IMG/VR virus record: IMGVR_UViG_3300046673_000058 | Location: 1-64,000 of that record | Length of the DNA: 64,000 nt | From: a virus | Strand: one strand, 5' to 3' | Part shown: piece by piece, positions 50,673 to 58,440 of the stretch | How the letters are laid out: each line of letters opens with the position of its first letter | How positions within the stretch are numbered: the stretch's first letter is position 1 | The notes under the pieces: model-generated | What the model was told of the DNA's origin: nothing | What the model saw: the letters and a program-made list of their open reading frames with translations, nothing else | Database searches by the model: none | Made by a program: the position numbers and the translations under genes

Positions 50673-52073
50673 TCATCTTCTTAGGGTTGGGAGTTCATCA
50701 TAATTGGCCGGGGGTGTAAAGTCCTTCCATTTATCATCCATCTCTTGCTCCATTCTCTCTCTTTCGTCAAGGTCAGGTTCGACTCTAGCATTCTCGTAAA
50801 TAAGATGAGTCTCCTCTTTGATTTTAAGCGATTCATCTGTGTGATACTGTAACTCAACAGCGTTACCTTCCTTATCCGTCCAAACGGTGTTGTAACCCTG
50901 GTACCCACCTGCTTGATTATCACCAAAATAATTTCTCATCTTAAGTGGCTCGTATCCTTCGGATTCAAGCGTTTTTTGGGATTCCAATACATTATCGACA
51001 AAATTTTCAGGGTCATAAATAATCGTGTAACGTAATGAATCTGTAACGCTCTCTGCTGCCTCTTTGGCTGTAAGGTCCGGTTCTTCAGCCATATAACCTG
51101 CAATCTTTCGAGCGGTGCTATCTTCCGACTTGAGTGCAAAGTCGAGACCTTCAAGATTCCCATCTGTTGAAGCCGCTATATCCGTCATCATAGCGGTTGT
51201 TTCGCTTTCCCGTTCCGCAGCGTTATTATATAGTGCCTCAGCTTCGGCGCTGACGTCTTCCCCTTCCGCTGGTACACCTTCTTCGCCTTCGCCTTCAGGC
51301 ACCTCTTCACCAGGCGCAGCTTCAGTCGGATAATTATATTCCATGATGCACATACAATTGATGACGTTACCCTCTGAACCGTCCGGGTCGCCAGGATACA
51401 TTAAGTCCTCACCATCAACGTCAAACGGTTCATCTATCGGCACTTCCTGCCCATCCGCTTCCTCATGTGCTGGGCGTGGGTTGTCGCTGGTGGTGCTCCA
51501 GACCTTCGTCGCCCCGTCAGGCATAATGTCCTGCGCAGTATCCATAGAAGCAAAATTATAAGCGCCTGCGGTTTCGGTACGGGCGATAGTCCCCGCACGA
51601 CCTATACTCATGTTATCAAAGCTATCAGACAAATCAGCAGCCATCTCTGTCGTACTCTTCCCTTCAGACTCACCGCTTCTCAGCGTGTTAGCTAACCACT
51701 GCTGGTCGGTATCAGTTATTCCATCAATCTTTGCGCCTGCGTTGTCTTTCATCCATTGGTCCGCAGAGTCTTCCCAATCCTTCTTAACCGCGTTAGGAGC
51801 CAACCATTCTTTCGTGTTGCCTTCTGCCTCTTGCGCGGCGTTCTGCCAAATTTGCTTGAGCGTCGCCTTCCAGAGTGGCGTAATAGAGTCCTTAAAAAAC
51901 TGCTTCGTGTGGTCGGGGAGCTCATCGAGTGGAATACCTGAGACTACAAATTCTAATATTCTGGGTCGTTGCTTACGATAACACCGTAATACTAATTTGT
52001 GGGCGTGCTGCTCTAGCAACTTCATAGCCTGCAAATGGCGTTTCACATAGACTGCACGCAACTGTTTATTCAT
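50673..52073 (-). CDS. MuF-type head protein fused to a RelA/SpoT-like domain
   Basis: 466 residues. Residues about 60-245 are a MuF/SPP1 gp7-like domain (IARTETAGAYNFASMDTAQ, TSDNPRPAHEEADGQ, INCMC). An acidic linker (about 250-300) leads to residues about 305-430, matching the RelA/SpoT synthetase fold: ALKSEDSTARKI (R/xKSxxSxxxK), DSLRYTI (DxxxxR) and GGYQGYNT...VELQYHT (NGYxSxH...EIQIRT). MuF proteins often carry C-terminal toxin domains injected or packaged with the head. It lies 12 kb from the portal and overlaps the methylase gene (ATGA). A nucleotide- or tRNA-modifying toxin is inferred. Confidence 0.75.
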   Translation of the reverse strand: MNKQLRAVYVKRHLQAMKLLEQHAHKLVLRCYRKQRPRILEFVVSGIPLDELPDHTKQFFKDSITPLWKATLKQIWQNAAQEAEGNTKEWLAPNAVKKDWEDSADQWMKDNAGAKIDGITDTDQQWLANTLRSGESEGKSTTEMAADLSDSFDNMSIGRAGTIARTETAGAYNFASMDTAQDIMPDGATKVWSTTSDNPRPAHEEADGQEVPIDEPFDVDGEDLMYPGDPDGSEGNVINCMCIMEYNYPTEAAPGEEVPEGEGEEGVPAEGEDVSAEAEALYNNAAERESETTAMMTDIAASTDGNLEGLDFALKSEDSTARKIAGYMAEEPDLTAKEAAESVTDSLRYTIIYDPENFVDNVLESQKTLESEGYEPLKMRNYFGDNQAGGYQGYNTVWTDKEGNAVELQYHTDESLKIKEETHLIYENARVEPDLDERERMEQEMDDKWKDFTPPANYDELPTLRR

Positions 52074-52825
52074 TTCAACCCGCCTAAAAGTAACTTTCCA
52101 ATATGTTCGGTGTATGCTGGGGGGATGGCCTGTGTGAGGTCATATTTGTTTTTCGTAAGCGTTGGGTGTTTGTTCATCCAAGCAATACCCATAGCATCGC
52201 ACCAGTCGAGATACCGCGCAGAACCGTTGCCTCCGTGTCCTACCACGGTGCAATATCGGGTATTCACTCTTTCAGCATATTCTTTATTTAATTTCTTACG
52301 CAGTTCCTTATCTCCACCTGCGGAATAATTTCCAATAGGACTGCAATTAATGACTACGGCATAGTCGCCGTTCCTGACTGAACCGTTGTGCCTACATCCA
52401 CACGGCGGATAAATCCATTGTTCTGCGCTTATCTCGAATAATCTGTGCCTAATTACTCGTAGATTAAACATTGTGCCGCATAGTTTCAATGGTTTTATAA
52501 GTTTCGCGCCAACTACGTTTTCGATGATATACGGCTTGTTTGTTTCCGTCAGCATATCGCGTGTTGGTTCCAACAGATCAGGATATTTCTTTCCTTTGTT
52601 TCTCCATGATAAAGATGCAAACGAATATGCCTGACACGGCGGACTAGCGTGGATAACGTCAAACTGCTGCAGAAAATCTGGTTCCAGATCAAAAACGTCT
52701 GATTGAATAAATTCAAACGGATAATTCGGTTGTTCTTTTAGATCAACGCCTACCACATCAAACCCTGCGCGATTGTAGCCCATAGCGGCCCCGCCCGCAC
52801 CACAATACAAGTCGAGAAGCTTCAT
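52070..52825 (-). CDS. C5-cytosine DNA methyltransferase
   Basis: 251 residues. Motif I LDLYCGAGGAAMGYNRAG, motif IV SPPCQAYS with catalytic Cys64, motif VI ENVVGA (102-107), motif VIII RHRLFEIS, and C-terminal motifs IX-X (LTQAIPPAYTEHIG). The recognition region between VIII and IX is short, and the protein is smaller than typical cellular enzymes, as in phage versions. Probably protects viral DNA from host restriction. Confidence 0.85.
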   Translation of the reverse strand: MKLLDLYCGAGGAAMGYNRAGFDVVGVDLKEQPNYPFEFIQSDVFDLEPDFLQQFDVIHASPPCQAYSFASLSWRNKGKKYPDLLEPTRDMLTETNKPYIIENVVGAKLIKPLKLCGTMFNLRVIRHRLFEISAEQWIYPPCGCRHNGSVRNGDYAVVINCSPIGNYSAGGDKELRKKLNKEYAERVNTRYCTVVGHGGNGSARYLDWCDAMGIAWMNKHPTLTKNKYDLTQAIPPAYTEHIGKLLLGGLK

Positions 52826-52831
52826 TCTTAA

Positions 52832-52936
52832 TTATACCCTACAACACGTAAATTGTAAATACCAAACATGATAGCCCCAGACCCATAAGAATACCAGGGC
52901 ACCACACATCACTAAATCACTTATTTTTCGTTTCAC
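52832..52936 (-). CDS. 34-residue membrane peptide
   Basis: GTG start 52936 after AAGGAAGTGAC. MKRKISDLVMCGALVFLWVW then a Tyr/Trp/Cys end (YLQFTCCRV); one membrane helix. Overlaps the previous gene by 20 bases. Function unknown. Confidence 0.5.
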   Translation of the reverse strand: MKRKISDLVMCGALVFLWVWGYHVWYLQFTCCRV

Positions 52937-53027
52937 AAGTCACTTCCTTACGCGCTTCTTCCCGTTTTTTACGTCGTTCGTCCATCAGTTTAAACAGATT
53001 TGGGGGCCGACCTCGCGGCTTTTTCAT
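52917..53027 (-). CDS. 36-residue AT-hook-like peptide
   Basis: MKKPRGRPPNLFKLMDERRK: the PRGRPP element is an AT-hook-like minor-groove motif; the rest is basic helix (RRKKREEARKE). The start overlaps the previous stop. Probably DNA-binding. Confidence 0.55.
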   Translation of the reverse strand: MKKPRGRPPNLFKLMDERRKKREEARKEVTCETKNK

Positions 53028-53164
53028 TTCTTCTTGTCCCAAAACGTACATATTTTGGGATAAAGCACTGTGTCATCAAGCAGGTGAAACCCCCGGGCAG
53101 AGCAGTAGTATCCAGTACCTGATGTGCCTGCGTGTTGGCAACTCGCACAGGGTTCTAAAATCAT
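53024..53164 (-). CDS. 46-residue Cys-rich protein
   Basis: MILEPCASCQHAGTSGTGYY: Cys6, Cys9, His11, Cys21 and Cys39 give a probable zinc site. ATGA overlap with the upstream lectin-like gene. Function unknown. Confidence 0.6.
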   Translation of the reverse strand: MILEPCASCQHAGTSGTGYYCSARGFHLLDDTVLYPKICTFWDKKK

Positions 53165-54369
53165 TTTATAACCTTAGCCACTGCAACCCAGCCGGACCAC
53201 ACCGTGCCATTCCACGTCTTACGGTAAAGTGCCTTGTCAACTCCTACCGCTTCGAGAGTTACGTTGGTGCCGTCGAAGTACGCTGCTGGTCCAGTTCCCG
53301 CGAGAACCTGCCCACCGAGGTTGAACCACGTACTCCACGCGGTGCCGTTCCACGATTTCATATACACTCCATCGGGCGAACCGCGAACGTAGACATCCAT
53401 ACCAGTCCCACGGGTTATTGCCGATGGTGCTGAAGTGAGATTGCCACCTAGCGACGTCCATGTTTTGCCGTCGTCAGGACTGTGCCATAATGCGTTGTCT
53501 GAACCTTTTACAAATATATCCATTCCTAAACCTCCTGGTGTTGATGCGAAGTTGATTGTTGTCGGGGGTGGCGTTACGCCTCCAGCACGTTTCAGTATCG
53601 GCGTCATATTTGGTGGATACATTTTCATGAGGTCGGTAAATAAGCTAGGCATCGAAAAGCCCCCCTGGTTATACCACCATTGGAACCCGCAACATGGTGC
53701 TTTCTGACTTGCCATCGCGTCGACCATTTCTGCGTAGGTGCTCGCGTCAGCGCCGTAATCAGTTTGTGCCCACGTTCCGATACAGAGCCCCTGTTCAAAT
53801 GTTCCGTGGTCTTTGTTAACCCCTGCTTCCGTGCCTATTTCACTCGCGCTAATCATGCTGCTTGAGGTGTAGGTCTCAAGCCACACGTTTAGCGTGCCGG
53901 GTTTTATCGTGCAGTTCGGTGTGTATTGGTTACCGGCAAATATGTCATTGTTCCCCGTGGGGCCTCCTGTGCCTTGGCCGCCATAAGTTCCTGCGACCAT
54001 CTTACCTGGTGAAGCACTCATCATCGTGCACATCTCAGCTCCAGATTCTGATTCGCCGATTACCCATTGTACTCCGGAACTGGCGAGTTGTTGATAGTAA
54101 CTGAGGGACCAATTCGTTGAGGTGCCGTCATTGGAGTTGTTGACCCCGCACGTAACGCCGTTCGCCTGGCAGTCTGCAATGAAGGATTGGTTGGGGTAGC
54201 CCCCGTCGGAGATTACTAAGAGGAAATCTATTATTCCCTGTGCTTTTAACGGCGCTACAGCTTGGACCGTTGACGCTGGTAGCGGTGTTGTCGATGTTCG
54301 TTTTAATTTATAGGGTGTTGGGTTGGAGTCGCTTGAAGCAGCGAGGCCGTAAACCATCTGTTGTGTCAT
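53161..54369 (-). CDS. TIM-barrel-like protein with PLL/DUF346 propeller
   Basis: 402 residues. Residues 1-265 look like an alpha/beta barrel (IIDFLLVISDGGYPNQ, GVQWVIGESESGAEM, VNKDHGTFEQGLCIGTW, CCGFQWWYNQG), as in glycosidase or DUF1906-type folds. After a Pro/Thr linker, residues about 280-400 hold three PLL-lectin blades (MDIFVKGSDNALWHS, WTSLGGNLTSAPSAI, WSTWFNLGGQVLAGTGPAAY) like those of the tail hub. It lies in the accessory arm, away from tail genes. Likely a secreted or virion glycan-active protein. Confidence 0.6.
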   Translation of the reverse strand: MTQQMVYGLAASSDSNPTPYKLKRTSTTPLPASTVQAVAPLKAQGIIDFLLVISDGGYPNQSFIADCQANGVTCGVNNSNDGTSTNWSLSYYQQLASSGVQWVIGESESGAEMCTMMSASPGKMVAGTYGGQGTGGPTGNNDIFAGNQYTPNCTIKPGTLNVWLETYTSSSMISASEIGTEAGVNKDHGTFEQGLCIGTWAQTDYGADASTYAEMVDAMASQKAPCCGFQWWYNQGGFSMPSLFTDLMKMYPPNMTPILKRAGGVTPPPTTINFASTPGGLGMDIFVKGSDNALWHSPDDGKTWTSLGGNLTSAPSAITRGTGMDVYVRGSPDGVYMKSWNGTAWSTWFNLGGQVLAGTGPAAYFDGTNVTLEAVGVDKALYRKTWNGTVWSGWVAVAKVIK

Positions 54370-54380
54370 TTTAACTCTCC

Positions 54381-54632
54381 TTATCTATTAGCCCACCGTT
54401 TGAACTCGGTGCGCATATCCTTTATTTCATTAGCTAGGTATTCTAATAATTGGATTTTGGTGAGCTCCAGCCCGAACCTTGCAACCTCGGCTTCTATCTG
54501 GACATCGAGACTGAAAACCATAAGGTCTTCGGGCTTTGCTTCCTTTTTCCGTGATGCTTCCTGAATCGCATGCATCCGGTCAACGAAGTCGGCCAGTAAC
54601 AACATGGGGTCTTCGGTTGGCTTGATTATCAT
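54381..54632 (-). CDS. Small helical protein
   Basis: 83 residues with a long charged helix (LLLADFVDRMHAIQEASRKK...IQLLEYLANEIKDMRTEFKR). The MIIKP start resembles the next-upstream gene's MIIKR. ATGA overlap. Function unknown. Confidence 0.55.
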   Translation of the reverse strand: MIIKPTEDPMLLLADFVDRMHAIQEASRKKEAKPEDLMVFSLDVQIEAEVARFGLELTKIQLLEYLANEIKDMRTEFKRWANR

Positions 54633-54862
54633 TTGATTGGGTCGCCTCCCATCATTTCTCGTTGCTTGTTGACCAATGATTTAGACCGTTCTACCCCATC
54701 GGCACAAATGATTGTAGGCTCAATTATTAAGGATGTGAACTTGGTGTGCGCTCTCTTGGGCACAACCCCGCCTTTCGCGGCGTGCTTGAGTATCCCGTCC
54801 TGGAAGAATCTATCATTAGGTAAGCTATACTTTCTCCCGTAAATCACGCGCTTGATTATCAT
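54629..54862 (-). CDS. Uncharacterised small protein
   Basis: 77 residues: MIIKRVIYGRKYSLPNDRFF start, basic and beta-like, with a lone Cys. It is coupled to both neighbours by ATGA. Function unknown. Confidence 0.5.
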   Translation of the reverse strand: MIIKRVIYGRKYSLPNDRFFQDGILKHAAKGGVVPKRAHTKFTSLIIEPTIICADGVERSKSLVNKQREMMGGDPIK

Positions 54863-55137
54863 AACAACTTACACGGCCTTTCCCGCGCGACCTGTGAGCG
54901 CATCGCGAAGTCCGCTGCACGCTCAGGCCAATCGTATTCGTGGGCACACGGGCGGGCCCTACCTTCTGCTATTTCCTTATTGATGTCGACGGGCCACGCG
55001 CATTGGCCAACTATATCCGTGAAATCGCAACTAATGCAGTGCGTGAACCGTTGTCCAATCGGGCACACAAAGCCCTCGTCTGATAGGTAGCTGTGTGCTA
55101 CGGTGGGTTTGGCGTTGGCAGTGTCTTCAGCGGTCAT
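54859..55137 (-). CDS. Cys-rich small protein
   Basis: 92 residues from ATG 55137 (GAGGGG upstream; an in-frame start 15 bases earlier is less likely). Six Cys: CPIG, HCISCDF, QCAWP, PCAHEYD, PCKLL. The pattern suggests a zinc or Fe-S site. Function unknown. Confidence 0.55.
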   Translation of the reverse strand: MTAEDTANAKPTVAHSYLSDEGFVCPIGQRFTHCISCDFTDIVGQCAWPVDINKEIAEGRARPCAHEYDWPERAADFAMRSQVARERPCKLL

Positions 55138-55414
55138 TATGTTTCCCCTCAATCGCTAAGTCAAAGATTATCTTAACGAGTTCTGATGATATTTCCACAT
55201 AACAAATCCCGTCTTCTAATACCCCGCCGTTTCGTAAAACTTCGAGACTTAAATCGCTAATATTCCGGCCAGTATAATCGTAAAAATGGTCTTTAGGTAC
55301 TCCATCTTCAGGGTCGAATATCCCCGCTAAGATTGCGGCCTCATCCTCTAGATGCCCTTTAGCGATTTTATTCAACTCATTTAACCGGAGATATACTGAT
55401 TCAGAGTAAAGCAT
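55127..55414 (-). CDS. Uncharacterised acidic protein
   Basis: 95 residues, acidic and helical (YLRLNELNKIAKGHLEDEAA) with a C-terminal strand-helix (ICYVEISSELVKIIFDLAIE). No family recognised. Confidence 0.5.
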   Translation of the reverse strand: MLYSESVYLRLNELNKIAKGHLEDEAAILAGIFDPEDGVPKDHFYDYTGRNISDLSLEVLRNGGVLEDGICYVEISSELVKIIFDLAIEGKHNDR

Positions 55415-55424
55415 TTCTCAAACC

Positions 55425-55577
55425 TCAGCGGTCATAGGGGTTAAACGGATACGTAACCTTGCATTGTGCTTTCTTCAATGCTTTGACTTCACTTTTAAGC
55501 TCAGTAATCTGCATTCCCTGTGTTATGTCTACTTCCATCAATAATCGTATGAATCCTTCCACTTCTTTAGCTTTCAT
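55425..55577 (-). CDS. 50-residue helical protein
   Basis: MKAKEVEGFIRLLMEVDITQ then QITELKSEVKALKK (coiled coil) and an aromatic tail. Its start overlaps the methylase stop. Function unknown. Confidence 0.55.
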   Translation of the reverse strand: MKAKEVEGFIRLLMEVDITQGMQITELKSEVKALKKAQCKVTYPFNPYDR

Positions 55578-56314
55578 TATAACATCTCCTTTACGCGGCG
55601 TTCCGCGATTTTACAGTATTCAGCTTCTTTTTCTATGCAGATGTAGTGGCGATTTGAACGTTTACAAGCGACGGCGGTTGTTCCTGACCCACAAGTCGGG
55701 TCAAGAACGGTGTCGCCTTCGTTGGTGTAGGTTCGTATGAGATATTCGAAAAGAGCGACGGGTTTTTGGGTTGGGTGCTGACCTACCTGCCGTTCTGTGC
55801 TATTGTTTACAAGGGCATTAATACGGATAACCGATGTCGGAAAACGTAACTCGGGAGATGATTCATTTACAGTCGAACGGGTGCCATAACATTCTTGTTT
55901 ATTGTTGCCGCTTTTAAAGTTACGTTGGTGTGCTTTTCGTGCTTCTTTTGTCTTTTGTGGATTATATGTCGGTTGTTTCTGTGTGAACACCAATACGTTT
56001 TCGTGTGCGCGTAGTGGTGCACGTTGTGCGTTAAGGAACCCGGATACGCGGCGTTTATCCCACACCAAATCGTAACGGAAAGTATCTGAGTTTGAGCTGA
56101 TTAGTGTAGTTGCGAATGGTTGTGCCGCCGTGAGGACCACTAACCCTTTACAGACCCTCCACCATTCTTTCCACAATTCACCAAGCGGTAGTGGGGTATC
56201 CCATTTACATGCAGTGACGCCATATGGTAAATCAGCGAGAATCATATCAACTGATTTATCCTCAATCGTCGGCATAACCTCAAGACAATCGCCGCAGATT
56301 ATTTGGTCTAGCAA
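55577..56314 (-). CDS. DNA N6-adenine/N4-cytosine methyltransferase (beta class)
   Basis: 245 residues. Motif IV DLPYGVTACKWD (Asp28-Leu-Pro-Tyr) near the start and the SAM-binding motif DPTCGSGTTAVA near 205 place it in the beta order. QHPTQKPVALFEYLIRTY is the conserved pre-motif helix. DLPY favours N6-adenine. The target site cannot be read. No cognate restriction enzyme is adjacent. Confidence 0.85.
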   Translation of the reverse strand: MLDQIICGDCLEVMPTIEDKSVDMILADLPYGVTACKWDTPLPLGELWKEWWRVCKGLVVLTAAQPFATTLISSNSDTFRYDLVWDKRRVSGFLNAQRAPLRAHENVLVFTQKQPTYNPQKTKEARKAHQRNFKSGNNKQECYGTRSTVNESSPELRFPTSVIRINALVNNSTERQVGQHPTQKPVALFEYLIRTYTNEGDTVLDPTCGSGTTAVACKRSNRHYICIEKEAEYCKIAERRVKEML

Positions 56315-56321
56315 TTAAACC

Positions 56322-56456
56322 TCATTTTTCTGCTTTAAACATATCCCACACATCACGCGTCGTTCTAATGCCGTCTATATAATATTCATCTTCGCCTTCG
56401 TTAACTATGTGGTGCAGTGTTATACATGGGAATGCGCGTATCGTTTCTACAGTCAT
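56322..56456 (-). CDS. 44-residue protein
   Basis: MTVETIRAFPCITLHHIVNE then an acidic beta segment (EDEYYIDGIRTT) and helix. Compact spacing with both neighbours. Function unknown. Confidence 0.5.
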   Translation of the reverse strand: MTVETIRAFPCITLHHIVNEGEDEYYIDGIRTTRDVWDMFKAEK

Positions 56457-56466
56457 ATTTCAAACC

Positions 56467-56850
56467 TCATCGCTTATCCAAGAACACCTTAATGCCATCC
56501 TTCAGACAGCACCCCGTTCCTTTTTTCCACTCACAACGTCTGCGGTATGAATCAACCGTTGTATCCGCCATTATAATCTCATCAGTGTAGGGGGTTTTAT
56601 GGGAGGTTATAAATGCAATCGTCGGCCCTACGCGCTCTAACCCATCACATAGCCGCTCAATGGCGAGTTGTTGGCCCCATGGTATGTCTGCACTCATGTA
56701 TTTCGTTTCTCCGATGATAAAGAACCTGCCGCCGATGTCATAGAACATGTCTAGGTCTGTGGGGGTTTTTGTTCCCAACTCAAGACCCCTGAAGGAGATG
56801 AGCTGCTTCGCCGCTTCCTTGTTGCGCCATACGCTAGTTAAAGAAGACAC
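56467..56850 (-). CDS. Small PD-(D/E)XK nuclease-like protein
   Basis: 127 residues. TPTDLDMFYDIG followed by FFIIGETKYMS gives an Asp (32/34) and Glu48-x-Lys50 set spaced as in PD-(D/E)XK nucleases. A helix with IPWGQQLAIERLCDGLER follows. A Cys cluster (CEWKKGTGCC) ends the protein. It overlaps the MT-A70 gene by 13 bases, so the two could form a modification-restriction pair (inference). Confidence 0.55.
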   Translation of the reverse strand: MSSLTSVWRNKEAAKQLISFRGLELGTKTPTDLDMFYDIGGRFFIIGETKYMSADIPWGQQLAIERLCDGLERVGPTIAFITSHKTPYTDEIIMADTTVDSYRRRCEWKKGTGCCLKDGIKVFLDKR

Positions 56851-57350
56851 GTCTGCTGTACCTCATTACCCCATGTAGCCCATCCTGGGTACTCTTTTCG
56901 TGCAAATAACTCTAAGTACCGCCCTTCCGGGTACATAGCCTCAATTATCTGGTGAACTATCGGGGGTTTTTCACTGTGCTTGGTGCGCTTCTGTCTGATT
57001 ACTGAGCGCGGACGTGCTGATGGGGTAGGGACCGGCATAGACCCTTTCCGCCCTACTAACAATAGTTCGTGCTGTATTCTGAACCAGTGTCCCATGCCTA
57101 AGTTTTCCTTGTCCCATACTGCACACGAACGATAATTAAAGCCCCATGAATTCAGGACTTCTAATGCTTCCTGGAGTTTCGGCGCGGGCGTCCAAAGAAA
57201 GAGCACCGCGTTGTTAGCAATGGGAATCTCTAGTTCTTTTATATCGTTCAGTTCCATTGTGGGGTAGTGCTTTTCTATCTGGCGCTTTGGTGTGGTGGTG
57301 CCTGAGTCGTATCTCCACGGGGGGTCGGCGTAAATCACGTCGTAGGTCAT
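56838..57350 (-). CDS. MT-A70-family adenine methyltransferase
   Basis: 170 residues from ATG 57350, which overlaps the upstream stop (ATGA). Catalytic DPPW lies at 9-12 (VIYADPPWRYDSG), followed by HYPTMELNDIKELEIP, LFLWTPAPKLQEAL, GMGHWFRIQHELLLVGRKG and LELFARKEYPGWATWGNEV, all standard MT-A70 blocks. It probably methylates adenine in viral DNA. Confidence 0.9.
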   Translation of the reverse strand: MTYDVIYADPPWRYDSGTTTPKRQIEKHYPTMELNDIKELEIPIANNAVLFLWTPAPKLQEALEVLNSWGFNYRSCAVWDKENLGMGHWFRIQHELLLVGRKGSMPVPTPSARPRSVIRQKRTKHSEKPPIVHQIIEAMYPEGRYLELFARKEYPGWATWGNEVQQTCLL

Positions 57351-57535
57351 GCCTTGCAGAACTCCAGTATTTCTAGCCATTCCACGTCGATGTCCTGCGC
57401 GGCTTTATACCTGCTTTTACCGCTGGCCGCATCGCGCAACGCCCTGGCGCACGACTTGCAGTATTTAGCGTGAGGGCGGCGTTGTCCTATTAGCTTGCCG
57501 CAGATTTCGCAGGATTTAAGGTTTGATTCCTTCAT
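57347..57535 (-). CDS. 62-residue zinc-ribbon protein
   Basis: CEICGK (9-14) and CKSC (26-29) form a zinc ribbon with HAKYCKSCA as in zinc-beta-ribbon fragments of methylase partners. The C terminus is helical. Coupled to the MT-A70 gene. Function unknown. Confidence 0.6.
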   Translation of the reverse strand: MKESNLKSCEICGKLIGQRRPHAKYCKSCARALRDAASGKSRYKAAQDIDVEWLEILEFCKA

Positions 57536-57719
57536 CGGTCAGTTTCCGTATGGCTTCGCGAAGGTCGCAATTTTCGTCTAAAAGCCGGTAAACCTTTTCT
57601 TCAAACACCCGTAGTTTTGCTTTAGCTTCCGCAGAGGTGCTCGATGCTTTAATTGCCGTTATTTCGACCTTGGCTATGTGTTCGTAAATTCTTTCAATTT
57701 GTTCTTCTATGGTCATCAT
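57516..57719 (-). CDS. Small coiled-coil protein
   Basis: 67 residues from ATG 57719, preceded by GGAGGTGA, one of the best ribosome sites here. Long helix (TIEEQIERIYEHIAKVEITA...FEEKVYRLLDENCDLREAI). Function unknown. Confidence 0.6.
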   Translation of the reverse strand: MMTIEEQIERIYEHIAKVEITAIKASSTSAEAKAKLRVFEEKVYRLLDENCDLREAIRKLTDEGIKP

Positions 57720-57733
57720 GGCGGTCACCTCCT

Positions 57734-58027
57734 TTAGCGCGGATAACAACGTCGTTCCATGCCTTTTTTCGAGGGTTCTTTTTTCGTGACGATTAGCCCC
57801 TCTTTTTCTAATGAGCTAACCCTATACAATATTTGATAATAGTTAGGGCCGACCTCTTCCGACGGGTCATCTTTATTAAAATATCTGATGCTGCGTGTGA
57901 GTTCCACAACGCAGATTCCGGGATAGCTTTCGATTCGTCGCATGAGTAACACGTCGAGGTCGTCTGTGCCTTCATCAGAGGGGTGGAAACTCATTGTTGA
58001 TGGTGAACGCTGCCTCATGATAGCCAT
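57734..58027 (-). CDS. Winged-helix transcription regulator
   Basis: 97 residues. LLMRRIESYPGICVVELTRS is helix-turn-helix-like, YYQILYRVSSLEKEGLI is the recognition helix and turn, and IVTKKEPSKKGMERRCY is the wing. The MarR/ArsR-like layout is typical of archaeal viral regulators. It probably controls early or late transcription. Confidence 0.7.
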   Translation of the reverse strand: MAIMRQRSPSTMSFHPSDEGTDDLDVLLMRRIESYPGICVVELTRSIRYFNKDDPSEEVGPNYYQILYRVSSLEKEGLIVTKKEPSKKGMERRCYPR

Positions 58028-58031
58028 TTAT

Positions 58032-58145
58032 TTATCCCCTCACTACCTTTAACACGTCAAGCTTAAATTGCACGCAGCCTTTTTCCGGATGTGTTTCTGC
58101 TGGTTCGCAGTGTTCTTTGTGAGTGCATTGGTCGCAGGTCTTCAT
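58032..58145 (-). CDS. 37-residue Cys-rich peptide
   Basis: MKTCDQCTHKEHCEPAETHP: Cys4, Cys7, Cys13 and Cys24 with His residues make a compact zinc site. ATGA overlap with the preceding gene. Function unknown. Confidence 0.55.
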   Translation of the reverse strand: MKTCDQCTHKEHCEPAETHPEKGCVQFKLDVLKVVRG

Positions 58146-58303
58146 TGTTTATCAGCTCTGTCTTCGAATTCTTCTTCGCGCAGTTCTAATTCATTCAGGC
58201 GCTCTTCTATCTCTTGGACCCTCACGCAGAGGACGTGCCACGCGCAGTCATTATCGCATGCCCTTTTGCCTTCTATCATGTCGTGCAGGTAGCAGAATGT
58301 CAT
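58142..58303 (-). CDS. 53-residue Cys/coiled-coil protein
   Basis: MTFCYLHDMIEGKRACDNDC with Cys26 forms a possible four-Cys site; the remainder is an acidic coiled coil (VQEIEERLNELELREEEFED). ATGA overlaps both sides. Function unknown. Confidence 0.55.
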   Translation of the reverse strand: MTFCYLHDMIEGKRACDNDCAWHVLCVRVQEIEERLNELELREEEFEDRADKQ

Positions 58304-58437
58304 TTATCAACCCCGTAGTCCACGTTCTCGAAGTCATAAAAGCCCAACTCACGCGCTTTAATAAGATGCTTGATGAGTGACCCGCATTTTTTCCTACATG
58401 CGCCAAGTTGTTCTTCTGGTGTTTGTTCGTCAGTCAT
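58300..58437 (-). CDS. 45-residue protein
   Basis: MTDEQTPEEQLGACRKKCGS then a helix (LIKHLIKARELGFYDF). Two Cys. GGTGTGAAAA upstream. Function unknown. Confidence 0.5.
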   Translation of the reverse strand: MTDEQTPEEQLGACRKKCGSLIKHLIKARELGFYDFENVDYGVDK

Positions 58438-58440
58438 TTT

